NCBI RefSeq assembly: GCF_042767895.1 | Contig: NC_091564.1 | Span: 21,674,307-21,691,806 of the forward strand | Source: Penaeus vannamei | Taxonomy: Eukaryota > Arthropoda > Malacostraca > Decapoda > Penaeidae | Direction: 5' to 3' | Length of the DNA: 17,500 bases | In this document: positions 1 to 9,514 of the stretch, one piece after another | Layout: each line of letters starts with the position of its first letter | Position numbering within the stretch: position 1 is the stretch's first letter | Position numbers and translations under genes: made by a program | The notes under the pieces: model-generated | The model's input: only the letters and a program-made list of their open reading frames with translations | Databases searched by the model: none | Told to the model about the DNA's origin: nothing

Positions 1-382
1 TGTTAGGGTAGATTTATTTACTTCTCTGCCATCTTGCCACGCTAACTTGTCATCTGTTTTGAGATGTGCGCTCAAACTGCTACCAAACGCCAATGAAATA
101 AACTCCACCTTCAACTTATGCACGTCATCCCTCTCCGAGATTGTTGGTGAGAATACTTGTCTATTGCTTTTAAAACCTAAGTATGCATATGCTATGTGTT
201 GTTTTGACATTTCTATGCTCTCCAAGAACTGTTATGATTTGTACTTTATAGAAAGACACTTCCACAAGTCTGGCATCACTGAACAAGGCTTGCCTGCCTT
301 GGACAACGTTTTAAGTAGGGAACGGTACAGTTCTTGGCCTATCAGCAAGAATTCTTGCCCAAGAGCTCCCCTGCTTAAAACG
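1..382. other. Unassigned stretch before the LINE
   Basis: This stretch is open on the plus strand and runs in frame into the LINE fragment. The translated residues match no family I recognise, and the frame has no ATG near its beginning (it can only be opened from a TTG at 47). No terminal repeat, tRNA-like fold or tandem repeat is evident. It may be the pre-insertion flank of the 5'-truncated LINE, or a diverged part of the LINE that I cannot place. Confidence 0.4.
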
Positions 383-2061
383 CTTTTAGTAAATGACCTT
401 CAGCCTGCATACCAAACCCTGAGAAAGCTGAACTCCAAGTCCTCTTCACAAGTGACAGTAGTTCGCTTAGGAAGTAGCCGGGAACGCTGGGCTGAGTATT
501 TTGAGCTGTTGTACCAGGTTGACTCACCAACAGTTAACTTGGATGCGTGTAATGCCGCGATTCCGTTGCCGGACTCACCCATCAGTGAGTATCCACTCTC
601 CCTAACTGAAGGTAGGGGGGCGATTTCCAAGCTGAAGAGTGGCAAAGCAGCGAGTATTTGTGGCATTCCAGCGGAACTGTTAAAGGCTAGTGGTGAACCT
701 ATGGCGCATGGGTTGCATGCTGTCCTGGCTGCCATCTGGCGGTCCGGTACCGTTCCCCCGACCTCTTGAGGGGTGTGGTCATCCCTCTCTGGAAGGGGAA
801 GGGGGACCGATGGGACTGCATAAATCACCAAGGCATCACACTGCTCAGTATACCAGGCAAGGTTCTCGCCCACATCCTCCTGAGACGTATCAGAGACCAC
901 CTTCCGAGGCACCAGAGGCCGGAGCAATCTGGATTCACTCCTGGTAAGTCCACAATAGACCTTATCCTTTCACTTCGAGTCATTGTAGAGCGCCGTCGTG
1001 AGTTCGGGCGTGGGGTGCTTGCAGCCTTCATCGACCTCGAGAAGGCGTTCGATATGGTGCATCGGGAATCACTCTGGGAGATCCTGAGACTGAGAGGAAT
1101 TCTAACAAGAATTATTGGACTAATAGCAAGTCTGTATACTGGTACTAAAAGTGCTGTAAAGTGTGGTGGGGGCCTGTCGAGCTTCTTTCCTGTTAGTTCA
1201 GGAGTGAGGCAAGGCTGTGTTCTGGCACCAACACTTTTCAATACTTGCATGGACTGGATACTGGGCAGAGCTACTGTTCAAATTCATTGTGGAGCAACAC
1301 TGGGTAATATCAAGGTTACAGACCTTGACTTTGCCGATGAAGCGAAGCCCTTGGGTCTATAGGTCTCCTGGACCAAGACCAAGGTCCAGGACTTTAGGGA
1401 CTTGTTAGGAAACCCTGTTTGGTCGGTATGTGCTTGCGGCGAGGACATTGAAGTTACAGAGAGCTTTACATACCTTGGTAGTGTAGTTCATAACTCTGGG
1501 CTGTTAGACCAGGAAGTCAGCAGACGGATTGGCCTGGCAGCAGGGGTCATGAACTCTCTCGACAAGAGTATTTGGAGATGCCGGTACCTGTGCAGAAGCA
1601 CCAAGTTATGGGTTTTCAAGGCCCTGATAATGCCAGTTTTGCTATACGGAAGTGAAACCTTGACATTATCCAGTGCCTTTGAGTCTCGACTTGATGCCTT
1701 CTGTAGTAGGTCCTTGTGCCGGATCATGGGGTACTGTTGGCCAATGGTTCCACTGTAAGACTGGCACAGGACCTGTTATCTGCACAATCCGTGATCGCCA
1801 ACTCAGGTTATACGGCCACCTGGCTCGTTCCCCACAGGATGATCCTGCCCACCTGGCTCGTTCCCCACAGGATGATCCTGCTCACCTGGCTCGTTTCCCA
1901 CAGGATGATCCTGCCCACCTGGCTCGTTTCCCACAGGATGATCCTGCCCACCTGGTTCGTTTCCCACAGGATGATCCTGCCCACCTGGTTGTCTCTGTAA
2001 GAGACAATCATGTGGGACGACCTAGGAAGTCGTGGTGTGGGCAGATTGATCAAACCTGTCG
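383..2061 (+). pseudogene. LINE reverse transcriptase, left fragment, inactivated
   Basis: In intact copies this protein copies the element RNA at a nicked target (reverse transcriptase, RT). Visible in order: LVNDLQPAYQTL (about 386), GKAASICGIPAELL (about 640), WKGKGDR, QRPEQSGFTPGKST, FIDLEKAFD (RT motif A, about 1029), SGVRQGCVLAP (motif B, about 1199), FADE at 1330-1341 where the family has its catalytic FADD, then FTYLGSVVHNSG and the thumb region. It is broken by a frameshift near 765, a deletion just after the catalytic motif so that FAD runs straight into EAKPLGL, an in-frame TAG at 1360-1362, and another frameshift near 1745. A five-fold 33-bp repeat expands its C-terminal part. It ends exactly where the inverted-repeat element begins. 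Confidence 0.88.
1817..1981 (+). repeat. 33-bp minisatellite, five copies, inside the LINE ORF
   Basis: Five head-to-tail 33-bp units begin CACCTGG(C/T)TCGTT and end CAGGATGATCCTGC(C/T). They start at 1817, 1850, 1883, 1916 and 1949. The period is a multiple of three, so the frame stays open and encodes an 11-residue block (LARFPQDDPAH, with S for F in the first two copies and V for A in the last). Related LINEs, as I recall them, carry this block once, so this looks like a local slippage or unequal-exchange expansion. Units differ at only a few positions. Confidence 0.95.
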
Positions 2062-2500
2062 TAGACTTGTCATGTTTTCTCAAAATGTAAATGTTAGAGG
2101 CATTTATGAGTAAAAGTGGGCAAATAGGTCTATCTGGAGAGGTTTTCCGTGCTGAAAATGCCTAATTAGGTCAATAATCAAGGTCAAAGGTCAATGAGTG
2201 CAAAACCTTTTTTTTTTTTTTTTCAAAAATGCTTTATTGGACATTCATATAGAATATGTAAAGGATTTTTCAATATGTTGAAGAATAAATTCTACACAGG
2301 TCATCAAAATTTCAAAATTAAAGGGAAACCTGAAGAACTTTTATGGCGAATATCTCATTAACGGTAAGACTTTTGATATTTTGTGACACGGCTGCGTTCC
2401 TTTTGTTTCAAGGATTAAAAGTGTAGGAAAATAGGCTTTTTTTATATTAGTTTGAAGTCATGGAATCTGAGAACAACTTTGAAACCCTTCATATTCCAAA
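2062..2500 (+). repeat. Left arm of TIR element, outer repeat block
   Basis: This is the terminal inverted repeat plus the first internal block. It contains a T-tract (about 2209-2223), an ATTGAAGAATAAA-like segment and GCGAATATCTCATTAACGGT at about 2346-2365. The inverted counterpart is about 10190-10595. The arm also resembles the next block (about 2525-2900) in direct orientation: the GAATATCTC/GGTAAGACTTTTGATATT core recurs 360 bp later. Confidence 0.8.
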
Positions 2501-2524
2501 GCTTTATCAATTAGTCATATAATT

Positions 2525-2900
2525 ATGGAAAGGTCAATGAGTACAAAATTTATTTATTTAATTATTATTATTATTATTTTTAAAGAAATGCTTCATTTGA
2601 CATTCTTAACTCCTATGCTACAGTGTTTTTTTTTTAATATTTTGAAAAATAAACATCAGAATTTCAAAATTAAAAGAAAACCTGAAGCAGATTTGAGATT
2701 TTGAGACGAATATCTCCTTAACGGTAAGACTTTTGATATTTTGTCACTGGGATGCATTCCTTTCATTTTATGCGGTAAAAAATGCAGTGAGGCTCTTTCA
2801 CACCAGATACCACCTTTACGACCATCTGCACTCCAAAGTTTCCTTAATTAGCAGTATAAATGAGGAAAGGATAATGAGTGCAAATTTACATTTTGTAACG
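2525..2900 (+). repeat. Left arm of TIR element, inner direct copy
   Basis: This is a second, diverged copy of the preceding block: GGTCAATGAGTACAAAA, an ATT-rich simple stretch (about 2548-2580), a T-tract, AATTTCAAAATTAAAAG, CCTGAAGCAGATTTGAG, and a GAATATCTCCTTAACGGT core at 2709-2726. A fourth relative lies in inverted orientation at about 9931-10130. Each arm of the transposon is therefore a tandem pair. Confidence 0.75.
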
Positions 2901-2914
2901 ATCACGGAATTATG

Positions 2915-3166
2915 AATTATTATTATTATTATTTTAACCAAATACCAATTCTTGGTATATGTGGTTTTGCCAAAGAATGCTGCAGACACTTTTGTTTGAA
3001 GAAATAACACCCAATGGCATGTCCCAATTTCTAAGCCCTGCCCCCTACCATTAGGGGTGGTAGCTCATCTGGTTATTTTCATCCTCTGAATTGGTGACGT
3101 AAGACATTAAGAACGAATTTATGGTCCAAAGGGTCTTACCACGCATGTTGGCATCAGAGTTCACTT
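2915..3166. other. Non-coding interior of the TIR element
   Basis: This part holds a short (ATT)n stretch at about 2914-2934 and otherwise unique-looking sequence. No coding frame, terminal repeat or RNA gene can be supported here. Confidence 0.5.
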
Positions 3167-3475
3167 CTACTTAGCCCTATTTCTGCAAAGTGCCTCACTT
3201 TCACTGCAGTTACAGGTATCAGCACGTGGCTGATCTCCCCACTTCCGACATAAGCAGCTCTTGGTTATGCAGCCTTTAGTGTAGCTGCACAGGGCAATGT
3301 CTTTACATGCTTTGGGAACTGGGGGCAGAGAAGTCGGAACGGGTAACAGTGAGCCATCGACGTTTCCATCCGAAGTCAGTCGGCAATGGACAGGCTGGCA
3401 ACAAAACGGCGAAACAAAGGGCACTTGGTATCCCCTGCAACCGTGTATCTGCCCCTGTGTGGCAGGCCTAGGCAA
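3167..3475 (-). pseudogene. Cysteine-rich CXC/tesmin-like C-terminal remnant
   Basis: The minus-strand frame ends with a cysteine cluster of the spacing seen in tesmin/TSO1-type CXC domains: AC-x5-LC-x5-GC-x4-C-x-CRK followed by TCNC and LC-x-NRAK (about residues 57-102, bases 3167-3307). It is preceded by LLPVPTSLPPVPKAC, a proline-rich lead-in. A short FGWKR-like segment in another frame at about 3365-3385 suggests a frameshift just upstream. Similar cysteine-rich tails are, as I recall, common at the ends of uncharacterised long arthropod proteins that behave like transposon products. CXC domains bind DNA or metal; the role here is inferred only. The N-terminal remainder is not recognisable. 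The location inside the TIR element suggests it is the last piece of that element's own protein. Confidence 0.5.
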
Positions 3476-3838
3476 TCAAGGGAACACCGGTCATTTACCT
3501 AAAACCATGTAACAAGTTTACACATTACTTCGACAACAGGGGCCAACCCACAGTTTAGATCATCCGTACCCCTTGATATAGGCACACAGTCCATGTATGC
3601 ATACATGTAAAATGTATAGCCCACATGTACTGTATTGTACTTTCACTTTCACTTTCAATTTGATATGTGTGCGAGTGATTGGGCACTTTCAACTGCAGCA
3701 GCAATTCTGATGTGGAGACCTTTTGGCCTTGACATAGGCCATTGAATCTTGCTAAAAATAATAGAAGGCTAATGAGATTAGAACATTTTCAGATAGAAGG
3801 AAGATTTTGGATGAGCATAGGGTAGAAACTGAATGATG
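3476..3838. other. Non-coding interior of the TIR element up to the BEL target site
   Basis: No frame with recognisable residues is present. There is a short CTTTCA-type direct repeat at about 3641-3656. The stretch ends at the TCAAA target duplication of the BEL element (3839-3843). Confidence 0.5.
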
Positions 3839-3843
3839 TCAAA

Positions 3844-4255
3844 TGTACTGCCTCCAGTAAAACACTAGCAGTCAGTTAAACCTTTATTGTCATGTTCACA
3901 AGCTGGTAGGTATGAGCAGTGTATCCAACTTGCAAGATGACAACATACACGTACGCGTGAACGTGCACGTGATTGTGAGGTGAAAAGAGTGTGGCTAGCC
4001 CAAATCTTCATAAAACAAGAATAATTTAAAAGTACGCAGCACAAGACGTCTCACGTGGCTCTCTAGAGGGGCTCCGCGGATTCACAACAATGCGTTTTTG
4101 TAGGGCGTTCATACAACTCTAACGTCACTGTAGCCAACGTTACAAACTAAATGAAATTAAATAATCATTCTCATGTTAATACATTAAATCAAATAAATTC
4201 TTGATCTAAATTCTATATATATAATATCAGACAAGGAATCCTTGATTCCTTTACA
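3844..4255 (-). repeat. BEL 3' LTR
   Basis: This 412-bp LTR runs from TGTACTGCC to CTTTACA on the plus strand. It differs from the other LTR by one substitution (ATATCAG against ATATTAG near the end) and one base in an A-run (about 4030). On the minus strand it reads 5' to 3' from TGTAAAGGAATC to GGCAGTACA. It contains a TATATATATA stretch close to its start and an AATAAA signal close to its end. Confidence 0.95.
3883..3888 (-). terminator. Polyadenylation signal AATAAA in the BEL 3' LTR
   Basis: TTTATT on the plus strand reads AATAAA on the element's coding strand, about 40 bases from the LTR end. The same signal lies in the 5' LTR at 9554-9559. Placement fits an R/U5 polyadenylation signal. 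Confidence 0.5.
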
Positions 4256-4286
4256 CTCCCTGCCTGATATCAACAAATTTGATATC
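4256..4286 (-). promoter_or_regulatory. BEL polypurine tract with adjacent inverted repeat
   Basis: On the coding strand GGCAGGGAG (4256-4264) directly abuts the 3' LTR, as expected for the plus-strand primer tract. Just upstream is a perfect 8-bp inverted repeat, GATATCAA and TTGATATC, with a 5-base loop (4266-4286). Whether that hairpin matters is unknown. Confidence 0.7.
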
Positions 4287-4343
4287 ACTACTGATTAAAT
4301 GACAAATAGGAACTGAAATGTGACTTGTTCAAATAAAAAATAG

Positions 4344-4535
4344 CTACTTAGCACCAGAAACCAAAAGAATTAACTCTGAAATTGGTCTTGTGTACACAAC
4401 TGGCTTTCCATCTCTCATAACCTTTAACTCCACTTTCCTTACTTTGCCATCTTCACTTTGGATAGCTCTTACAACAATTCCATATGGCCATTGTGTACGA
4501 CAAACACTTCTATCTTTCAATAACACAACATCACC
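4344..4535 (-). pseudogene. BEL pol C-terminal domain (DUF5641-like)
   Basis: This is the last 63 residues of the polyprotein, ending at TAG 4344-4346. It starts GDVVLLKD and contains RTQWPYGIVV and the IQSEDGKVRKVELKV strand pattern found after BEL/Pao integrases (DUF5641). It is cut from the integrase core by the in-frame TAA at 4536-4538; the frame is the same on both sides of the stop. In the family this tail is part of integrase, and its exact role is not established. Confidence 0.85.
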
Positions 4536-6019
4536 TTAAGTGAGACTAGGTTTTGCACAACACCATTTTCTACGTTCTTGGAGTGTGTGCAGATATTCTT
4601 TCTTCCAATGATTCCAAAATATTTCTGAGAGGGCAGAAACATGTTTCCATTCTGTTTTCATAAGGTCTTTTGTATCAATTTCTCCTACTGAATCTTCTAC
4701 ATGGTCTATTCCAACTTTCTGAGTAAGAATGGTGGCAGGTGACAAGATGAAAGGGTTTTCTGGATCAGTTGATACGTTTACTATTGGTCGATTGTTCACT
4801 ATGGCACATACTTCTGCCATGAAGGTTGATAACACTTCATGCGTCAAAGTTTTATAAGGAGTTTCAGCTAGCATTGACTCTAAGATCTTCCAGCAGATTC
4901 GAATGAGGCGTTCCCATACACCTCCCATGTGTGATGAATGGGGAGCGTTGAAGATCCATTTAGTGCCTGTTTGGTACAGATGGTCTACTATCTTCTTTTC
5001 TTCCACATTTACTGCATCTATCTTGAGGCTATCAGTTGCACCAACAAAGTTGGTTCCTCGGTCAGATCTATACAGTTTAACTTTACCTCTGAGAGCTTCA
5101 AATCTTTTAAGTGCATTAATAAAAGCTGAAGAGGACATTTCTTCTACCAACTCAATGTGTATTGCTCTTGTTGTAAGACAAGTGAACAAAATAGCCCACC
5201 GTTTAGAATTTGCTGATCCACCACGAGTTCTGCGTGTCGTTATAGTCCAAGGTCCAAAAGCATCAACTCCAACATTGGTAAAGGGTGGAGTATGTTCTAA
5301 GCGATCTGCTGGTAGATCACTCATCAACTGGACCTTCTTTACCTCGTAACTTTCTACACTGGACACAGGAGTGTAAGATTGATGAGATCAACCGTTTCAC
5401 GCCTGTAATCCAATATCCACCAGATCTAACAGCTCCTTCTGTAAGATGACGTCCTTGGTGTCGAACACTTTGGTGATAGTGACGTACTGTAAGTGTAGAA
5501 ATATGACTTACCAGGCAAAATGATTGGATGTTTCTGGTAACTTCCAAGACTTGATTGTTGCAATCTTCCGCCAACCCTTAACACACCATCTTCATCTAAA
5601 TACGGGTTGAGAGCCATAATCGAGCTAGATTTTGGAAGATGCATTTTTGCTTCAAGAAGTCTAATTTCTTCTTTGTAAGTTTCCTTTTGAACTGCTTTGA
5701 TCACAAATATTTCAGCTTTTCTGAAAGACTTTACACTTCTATCAGCTCTACCTTTAAATGATTTGGCACATGCACATCTCTGCAATAAAGCAACAGTATT
5801 TACTAGGCGATACCACTCAGAGAACCTTTCAAATCTGTGACACCCAATTGATAAATTGTCAATCACACAGGTTTTAGCTGCCTTTAACAGAGCATCTGGC
5901 CTTACTTCCTTATCATCTTCTGGTTGAACTAGCTGTGGAGTTTCTTGAGCAAGATCATGACGCCTACTCAAGAATGTTTCAGGTCCTTTCAGCCATATGT
6001 CGTCATACGAGAAATCATT
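4536..6019 (-). pseudogene. BEL integrase with N-terminal linker, broken by two frameshifts
   Basis: Integrase would join the cDNA to the target. In order: a linker after RNase H (PEDDKEVRPDALL...), the LDEDGVLRVGGRL entry motif (about 5574-5612), an HHCC-type zinc-binding segment with HYHQSVRH and CVQCRKL (about 5342-5500), then the DDE core: D in VGVDAFGPW (5262-5264), D in RSDRGTNFVG (5061-5063) and E in GGVWERLIR (4911-4913). All three catalytic residues are present. Frameshifts lie near 5508 (around GGTAAGTCAT on the coding strand) and 5341 (just after CRKLRG), and an in-frame TAA ends the core at 4536. The copy cannot make a full integrase. Confidence 0.9.
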
Positions 6020-6754
6020 CACCATAGAGCGAGTTGCTCGATCAGCTGGATTCACAGATGTAGGAACATAATTCCATTGCTCTGGCTTAGTTGACCTGTG
6101 AATACGGTTCACTCTATTCTTATGAACACGTAGAAGTACACCCAACAGAGAATTATTTAGGTCAGGACCTGTCATCAACACATCATTCAATGATGTACCT
6201 CTAAACTTAGCAGCAGAGTCAAAAACACACCTGATACGACTAGGTTTCTTTGGATGATACACTCCAAACACTGAAAGATACCAACATTCTTCATTTTCTT
6301 TCAAAGGTGGTGCTATTTCAGCATGACCTCTTTCCAAAAGCTTTTTCATAAAGTCTAGGAAATGTTCTCTTTTAACAGAATTGAACTGAAGACTCTTGGC
6401 TAGGCTATTGGCACGTCTCACAGCCATGGATTTATTGTTCGGTAATCTTTTCTTTAAGGGCTTAAAAGGTAAAGGTGCACTCCAGTTACCTGCTGGTTCT
6501 TTGACAAATTCTTTCTCCATTAACTTCAAGAACATTTTGTCTTCTGTGGATTTTCCAGGTTCATCATTTTTGGTTTGGTGAAACACTGTAGAACCAATAT
6601 CATTTTCCTTCCATGGTGTAAAACCGCTATGATATCCTGTGTCTTCTTGTACACATATACAACTTGGACAAGGCTTCAAGACTGATGGACGACCATCAGG
6701 ATTTACATATATTTTCCTTACATTCACATTCTTTGATGCGTGATGCTTCCCCAG
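6020..6754 (-). pseudogene. BEL reverse transcriptase/RNase H remnant with large internal deletion
   Basis: The early RT part is present: NWSAPLPFKPLKKRLPNN, a helical LLERGHAEIAPP segment, WYLSVFGVYHPKKPSRIRCVFDSA and SLNDVLMTGPDLNNSLLGVLLR. At about 6128 it jumps to VHKNRVNRIHRSTKPEQW and VPTSVNPADRATR, which is the end of the RNase H region in BEL/Pao elements. The part that should hold the YVDD-type catalytic motif and most of RNase H is missing. The reading frame is kept across the junction. The copy therefore could not have reverse transcribed itself. Confidence 0.9.
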
Positions 6755-7408
6755 GCAGACTTCACCTATAATTACCCAGCCTAACTTCATCTGGGCAAAG
6801 GGTGTACCTGATGGACCTGTTACTTGATCTAGTACATGGTGAGCTTCAGGTAGATCTCTACCAATCAATAATTGAATCTAAGCCTGATCATCAAGAGGTG
6901 AAATTTCTGAACCAATGTCTTTGAGGTGTGGATGAAGTCGAGCAATGTTGGGAGTTGGAATCTCAGTCCTATTATTAGGAAGTTCATCACATTCGATGAC
7001 TGTAGGAAGGCTCATCTGTAGACTACCATCAACAGCTTGTATGCATAGTCCACCAGCTTTCCTTCCTTTCATAACTGAACGGCCAAAGCAACTAGTTATG
7101 ATGTATTCCTCTGCCACAGAGCGAACATCAAAGAAATCTAAAAGCTCTCCTTTAGCTAAAGATTTGTTACTCTGATCATCTAATATAACATATGACTTCA
7201 TACGCTTCCTCGGGTTACTCACATGAAAAACGTAAACTGGCAAAATTTTAGCACAAGACTTTCCAGGAAATTCCTCACATACACCAGTACTCTTGTTGGT
7301 CACATCTAAAGCTTGTTCACGTACTGACTCTTTAACAACACTCTGCTCCGGCTTCTCCCTGACATGAGCCTTAGTACTTGTCTCAGGAACAGACTGAAAT
7401 TTCTTCAA
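6755..7408 (-). pseudogene. BEL aspartic protease region (DUF1758/A17-like), one in-frame stop
   Basis: The polyprotein-processing protease of this BEL lineage carries the active-site variant seen here, VILDDQSNKSLA (active Asp at about 7178-7180), rather than DTG. Downstream are LPTVIECDELPNN and, beyond the in-frame TAG at 6878-6880, LIGRDLPEAHHVLD and LGWVIIGE, which belong to the same conserved region. The stop is in frame with both sides. Confidence 0.85.
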
Positions 7409-9275
7409 ATGCATAGCAGTGCAATGGTATTTACTTCCACAGTCTTTACAGGTTATGTCCTCTGGACAATCTCTACTTAAGTGGTTCTTCGAGATGCAAC
7501 ACTTAAAACATATTCTATTTTCTTTCAGAAGTTTCTTGCGTTCTTCTAAAGACTTTGACAAAGCTTTTACATTCATGTAGAGAATGGTTGGTCCCATGTA
7601 TTATACATTTAAAGGCTTCTTCATCAGGCACTACAGTCTTCTTTGTAGTTACTTTAAATTTATCTAGCTTTGAAGTCCTGTCTGTATGAGATTTTACTTC
7701 TGTCTCAAAATTAAATCCTGGATCATTATGGATTTGTGCAACGTCAGAAATGAAGTCTACAAAATAAGAAAAGGGTGGGAATAACACACCTTGTGTTTTC
7801 TTGTAGTTGGATGCTTTGTCTCGCCATTTTCCTTGTACTGAAGGAGGTAACTTGCTCATCACAGGGTTTATTCCTGCAGATGTGTCAAAGTGTCCAAACA
7901 GTTTCTCGTAAAGTGGATTTTCTTTAAGCGACTGTACTTCGCAAAGAAGATCATGCAGATCATACAGTTTCTTGGGATCTCTGAACGTAACCTTAGGAAA
8001 CTTTTCTAGTTTCTTGATAGATGCTTCAATAATCTCAGGACTGCCATATCTATCTTCAAGCCTCTTCCATATCAACTTGATGCACTTACTTGGATCATGT
8101 ATATTGGAAGTCCTTATACTCTGTGCAAATTTGGACGACTCAGGGCCCAGCCACCGGAATAAAAGGTCAACTTCTTCCAAAGACGTAACATGCAGATCTT
8201 GAATGGTCTGCTGAAAAGTAGTTTTTCAAGGCACATAAGACTCAGGACGATCATCAAATGGACTGAAACGTACCAGGGAAAGTTCCTTCTTCAAAAGGAA
8301 GCGCGACAATTCTCCACAACAACTGTTACTCACAGGATTAGCCTTGGCATCACTGGGCTGACTACAAAGAGGTTGTATGACAGGCATAGCTTGTTCCAAA
8401 GAAGGGTTGAGATCAAATTCTGGTACCTTGTTCTGATCTTCCACGTACTGCTTGACACGACTTAAAGGATCTGCTGCCTCTTGCTGCAGGAGTTCTTGTG
8501 AAAGAACTTTCTGTTGTAACTGTACACCAGGTATTCTACCTGAAATAGATGACAACTTATCACTACTTTCTTCACACACTACTCTGTACTCAACTTCAGC
8601 CAACTGAGCATTGCGACGAGACACACATAATTCTAATTCTGCTTCAATTTCTGCCTCCTCATACTGTAACTTTGCTTTTCTTTTCTTTATTTCTGCCTCT
8701 TTCAATGCACTTTCAAGCTTAACCTTTGTGGCTTCAGCTTGTATTCTTTTACTTAACAACATAGCTGAGACACTTTCTGCAACTGATTTAGCACTTAATT
8801 TCTCCGAGCACTCAGACTTAACTTCTTCAACTGCATATCTTTTATCAAGATATTATAACTCTTTCTTTATATCACGTATGATCACATCACTTTTTGCTTT
8901 GTACTTCATATAATCTTTCCTGCTTTCTTCCGTATTTGTTCTACTCAAATACTCTACAAACTGATCTACACACCTTGAATAAAAATCTAAGTTCTTTTCA
9001 AGAGCTTTCTTATATTCACTATCACTTTCTGCGGCTGCACCGCCTTTGTAATACCTTAACATTAGGTCTTCAACTGTACACTGCACTTGAGAGAGCTGAT
9101 CCAAATATTTGGTTGTTGTGGAAATGTGCAGTTCTTCTCCTTTTTCTGTAAGGGTCCTTATTCTTGCTCCAGACGGTCTTGTTTCATCTGGGTCTAACTG
9201 TGGGTGGGGTTCCTGCTGTGGATCCTCCCCCGCTTCCATTTCAATGTGAACGTCTGCGTTGCTTGTAGTCGACAT
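7409..9275 (-). pseudogene. BEL gag, broken by two stops and a frameshift
   Basis: This is the capsid/nucleocapsid protein of the element. ATG at 9273-9275 is the best start (MSTTSNADVHIE); the frame upstream has only a GTG. The N-terminal part is acidic, followed by a charged coiled-coil-like helix (about 8590-8770, rich in E, A and K with heptad-like spacing). Then comes the gag core: SPFDDRPESYV, LEEVDLLFRWLGPESSKFAQ, LIWKRLEDRYGSPEII and PSVQGKWRDKA. The C-terminus has a zinc knuckle, CFKCCISKNHLSRDC (about 7466-7510), and a second cysteine-histidine cluster. Inactivating changes are an in-frame TAA at 8853-8855, TGA at 8226-8228, and a frameshift near 7560 just before the knuckles. Confidence 0.88.
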
Positions 9276-9344
9276 GCTGAACAATTCTCTTGAAGTTATT
9301 CGGCAAGATGCTGAGAGAGACTTTCCTTTGTTGATAGTTGTATA

Positions 9345-9514
9345 ACTCTTCACTCAACAGACAGCTGACTCTTTTCACTCAGCTTGTTAGATATCTCACT
9401 CTTCTCACTCTGGGCATAGAAGATGGCTGGCAACTATTTTCACAATTGGCTTGGAAGATGGCTAGCTACTCTTTGCACTGTAGCCTTAGAAGAAGGGCTA
9501 GCAACTCTTTTCAC
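9345..9514 (-). repeat. BEL leader with degenerate repeats, no obvious primer-binding site
   Basis: Between the 5' LTR and gag, the coding strand repeats GTGAAAAGAG-type blocks. Three longer units of about 35 bases (GTGAAAAGAGTTGCTAGCC followed by CTTC; 9417-9514) are followed by three shorter ones near 9400, 9370 and 9346. A TGG-initiated tRNA-complementary sequence is not seen at the LTR edge. The first unit is inverted relative to GTGAAAAGAGT...GGCTAGCCC inside the LTR, so LTR and leader RNA could pair. Confidence 0.7.

Noticed and set aside
3049..3080. tRNA or SINE-like A box (GGTAGCTCATCTGGTT)
   Set aside because: No B box at the right distance and no cloverleaf could be built, so neither a tRNA nor a tRNA-derived SINE can be supported.
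3297..3512. Plus-strand frame opposite the CXC remnant
   Set aside because: Its residues resemble no family, and the minus-strand frame carries the cysteine pattern and the proline lead-in.
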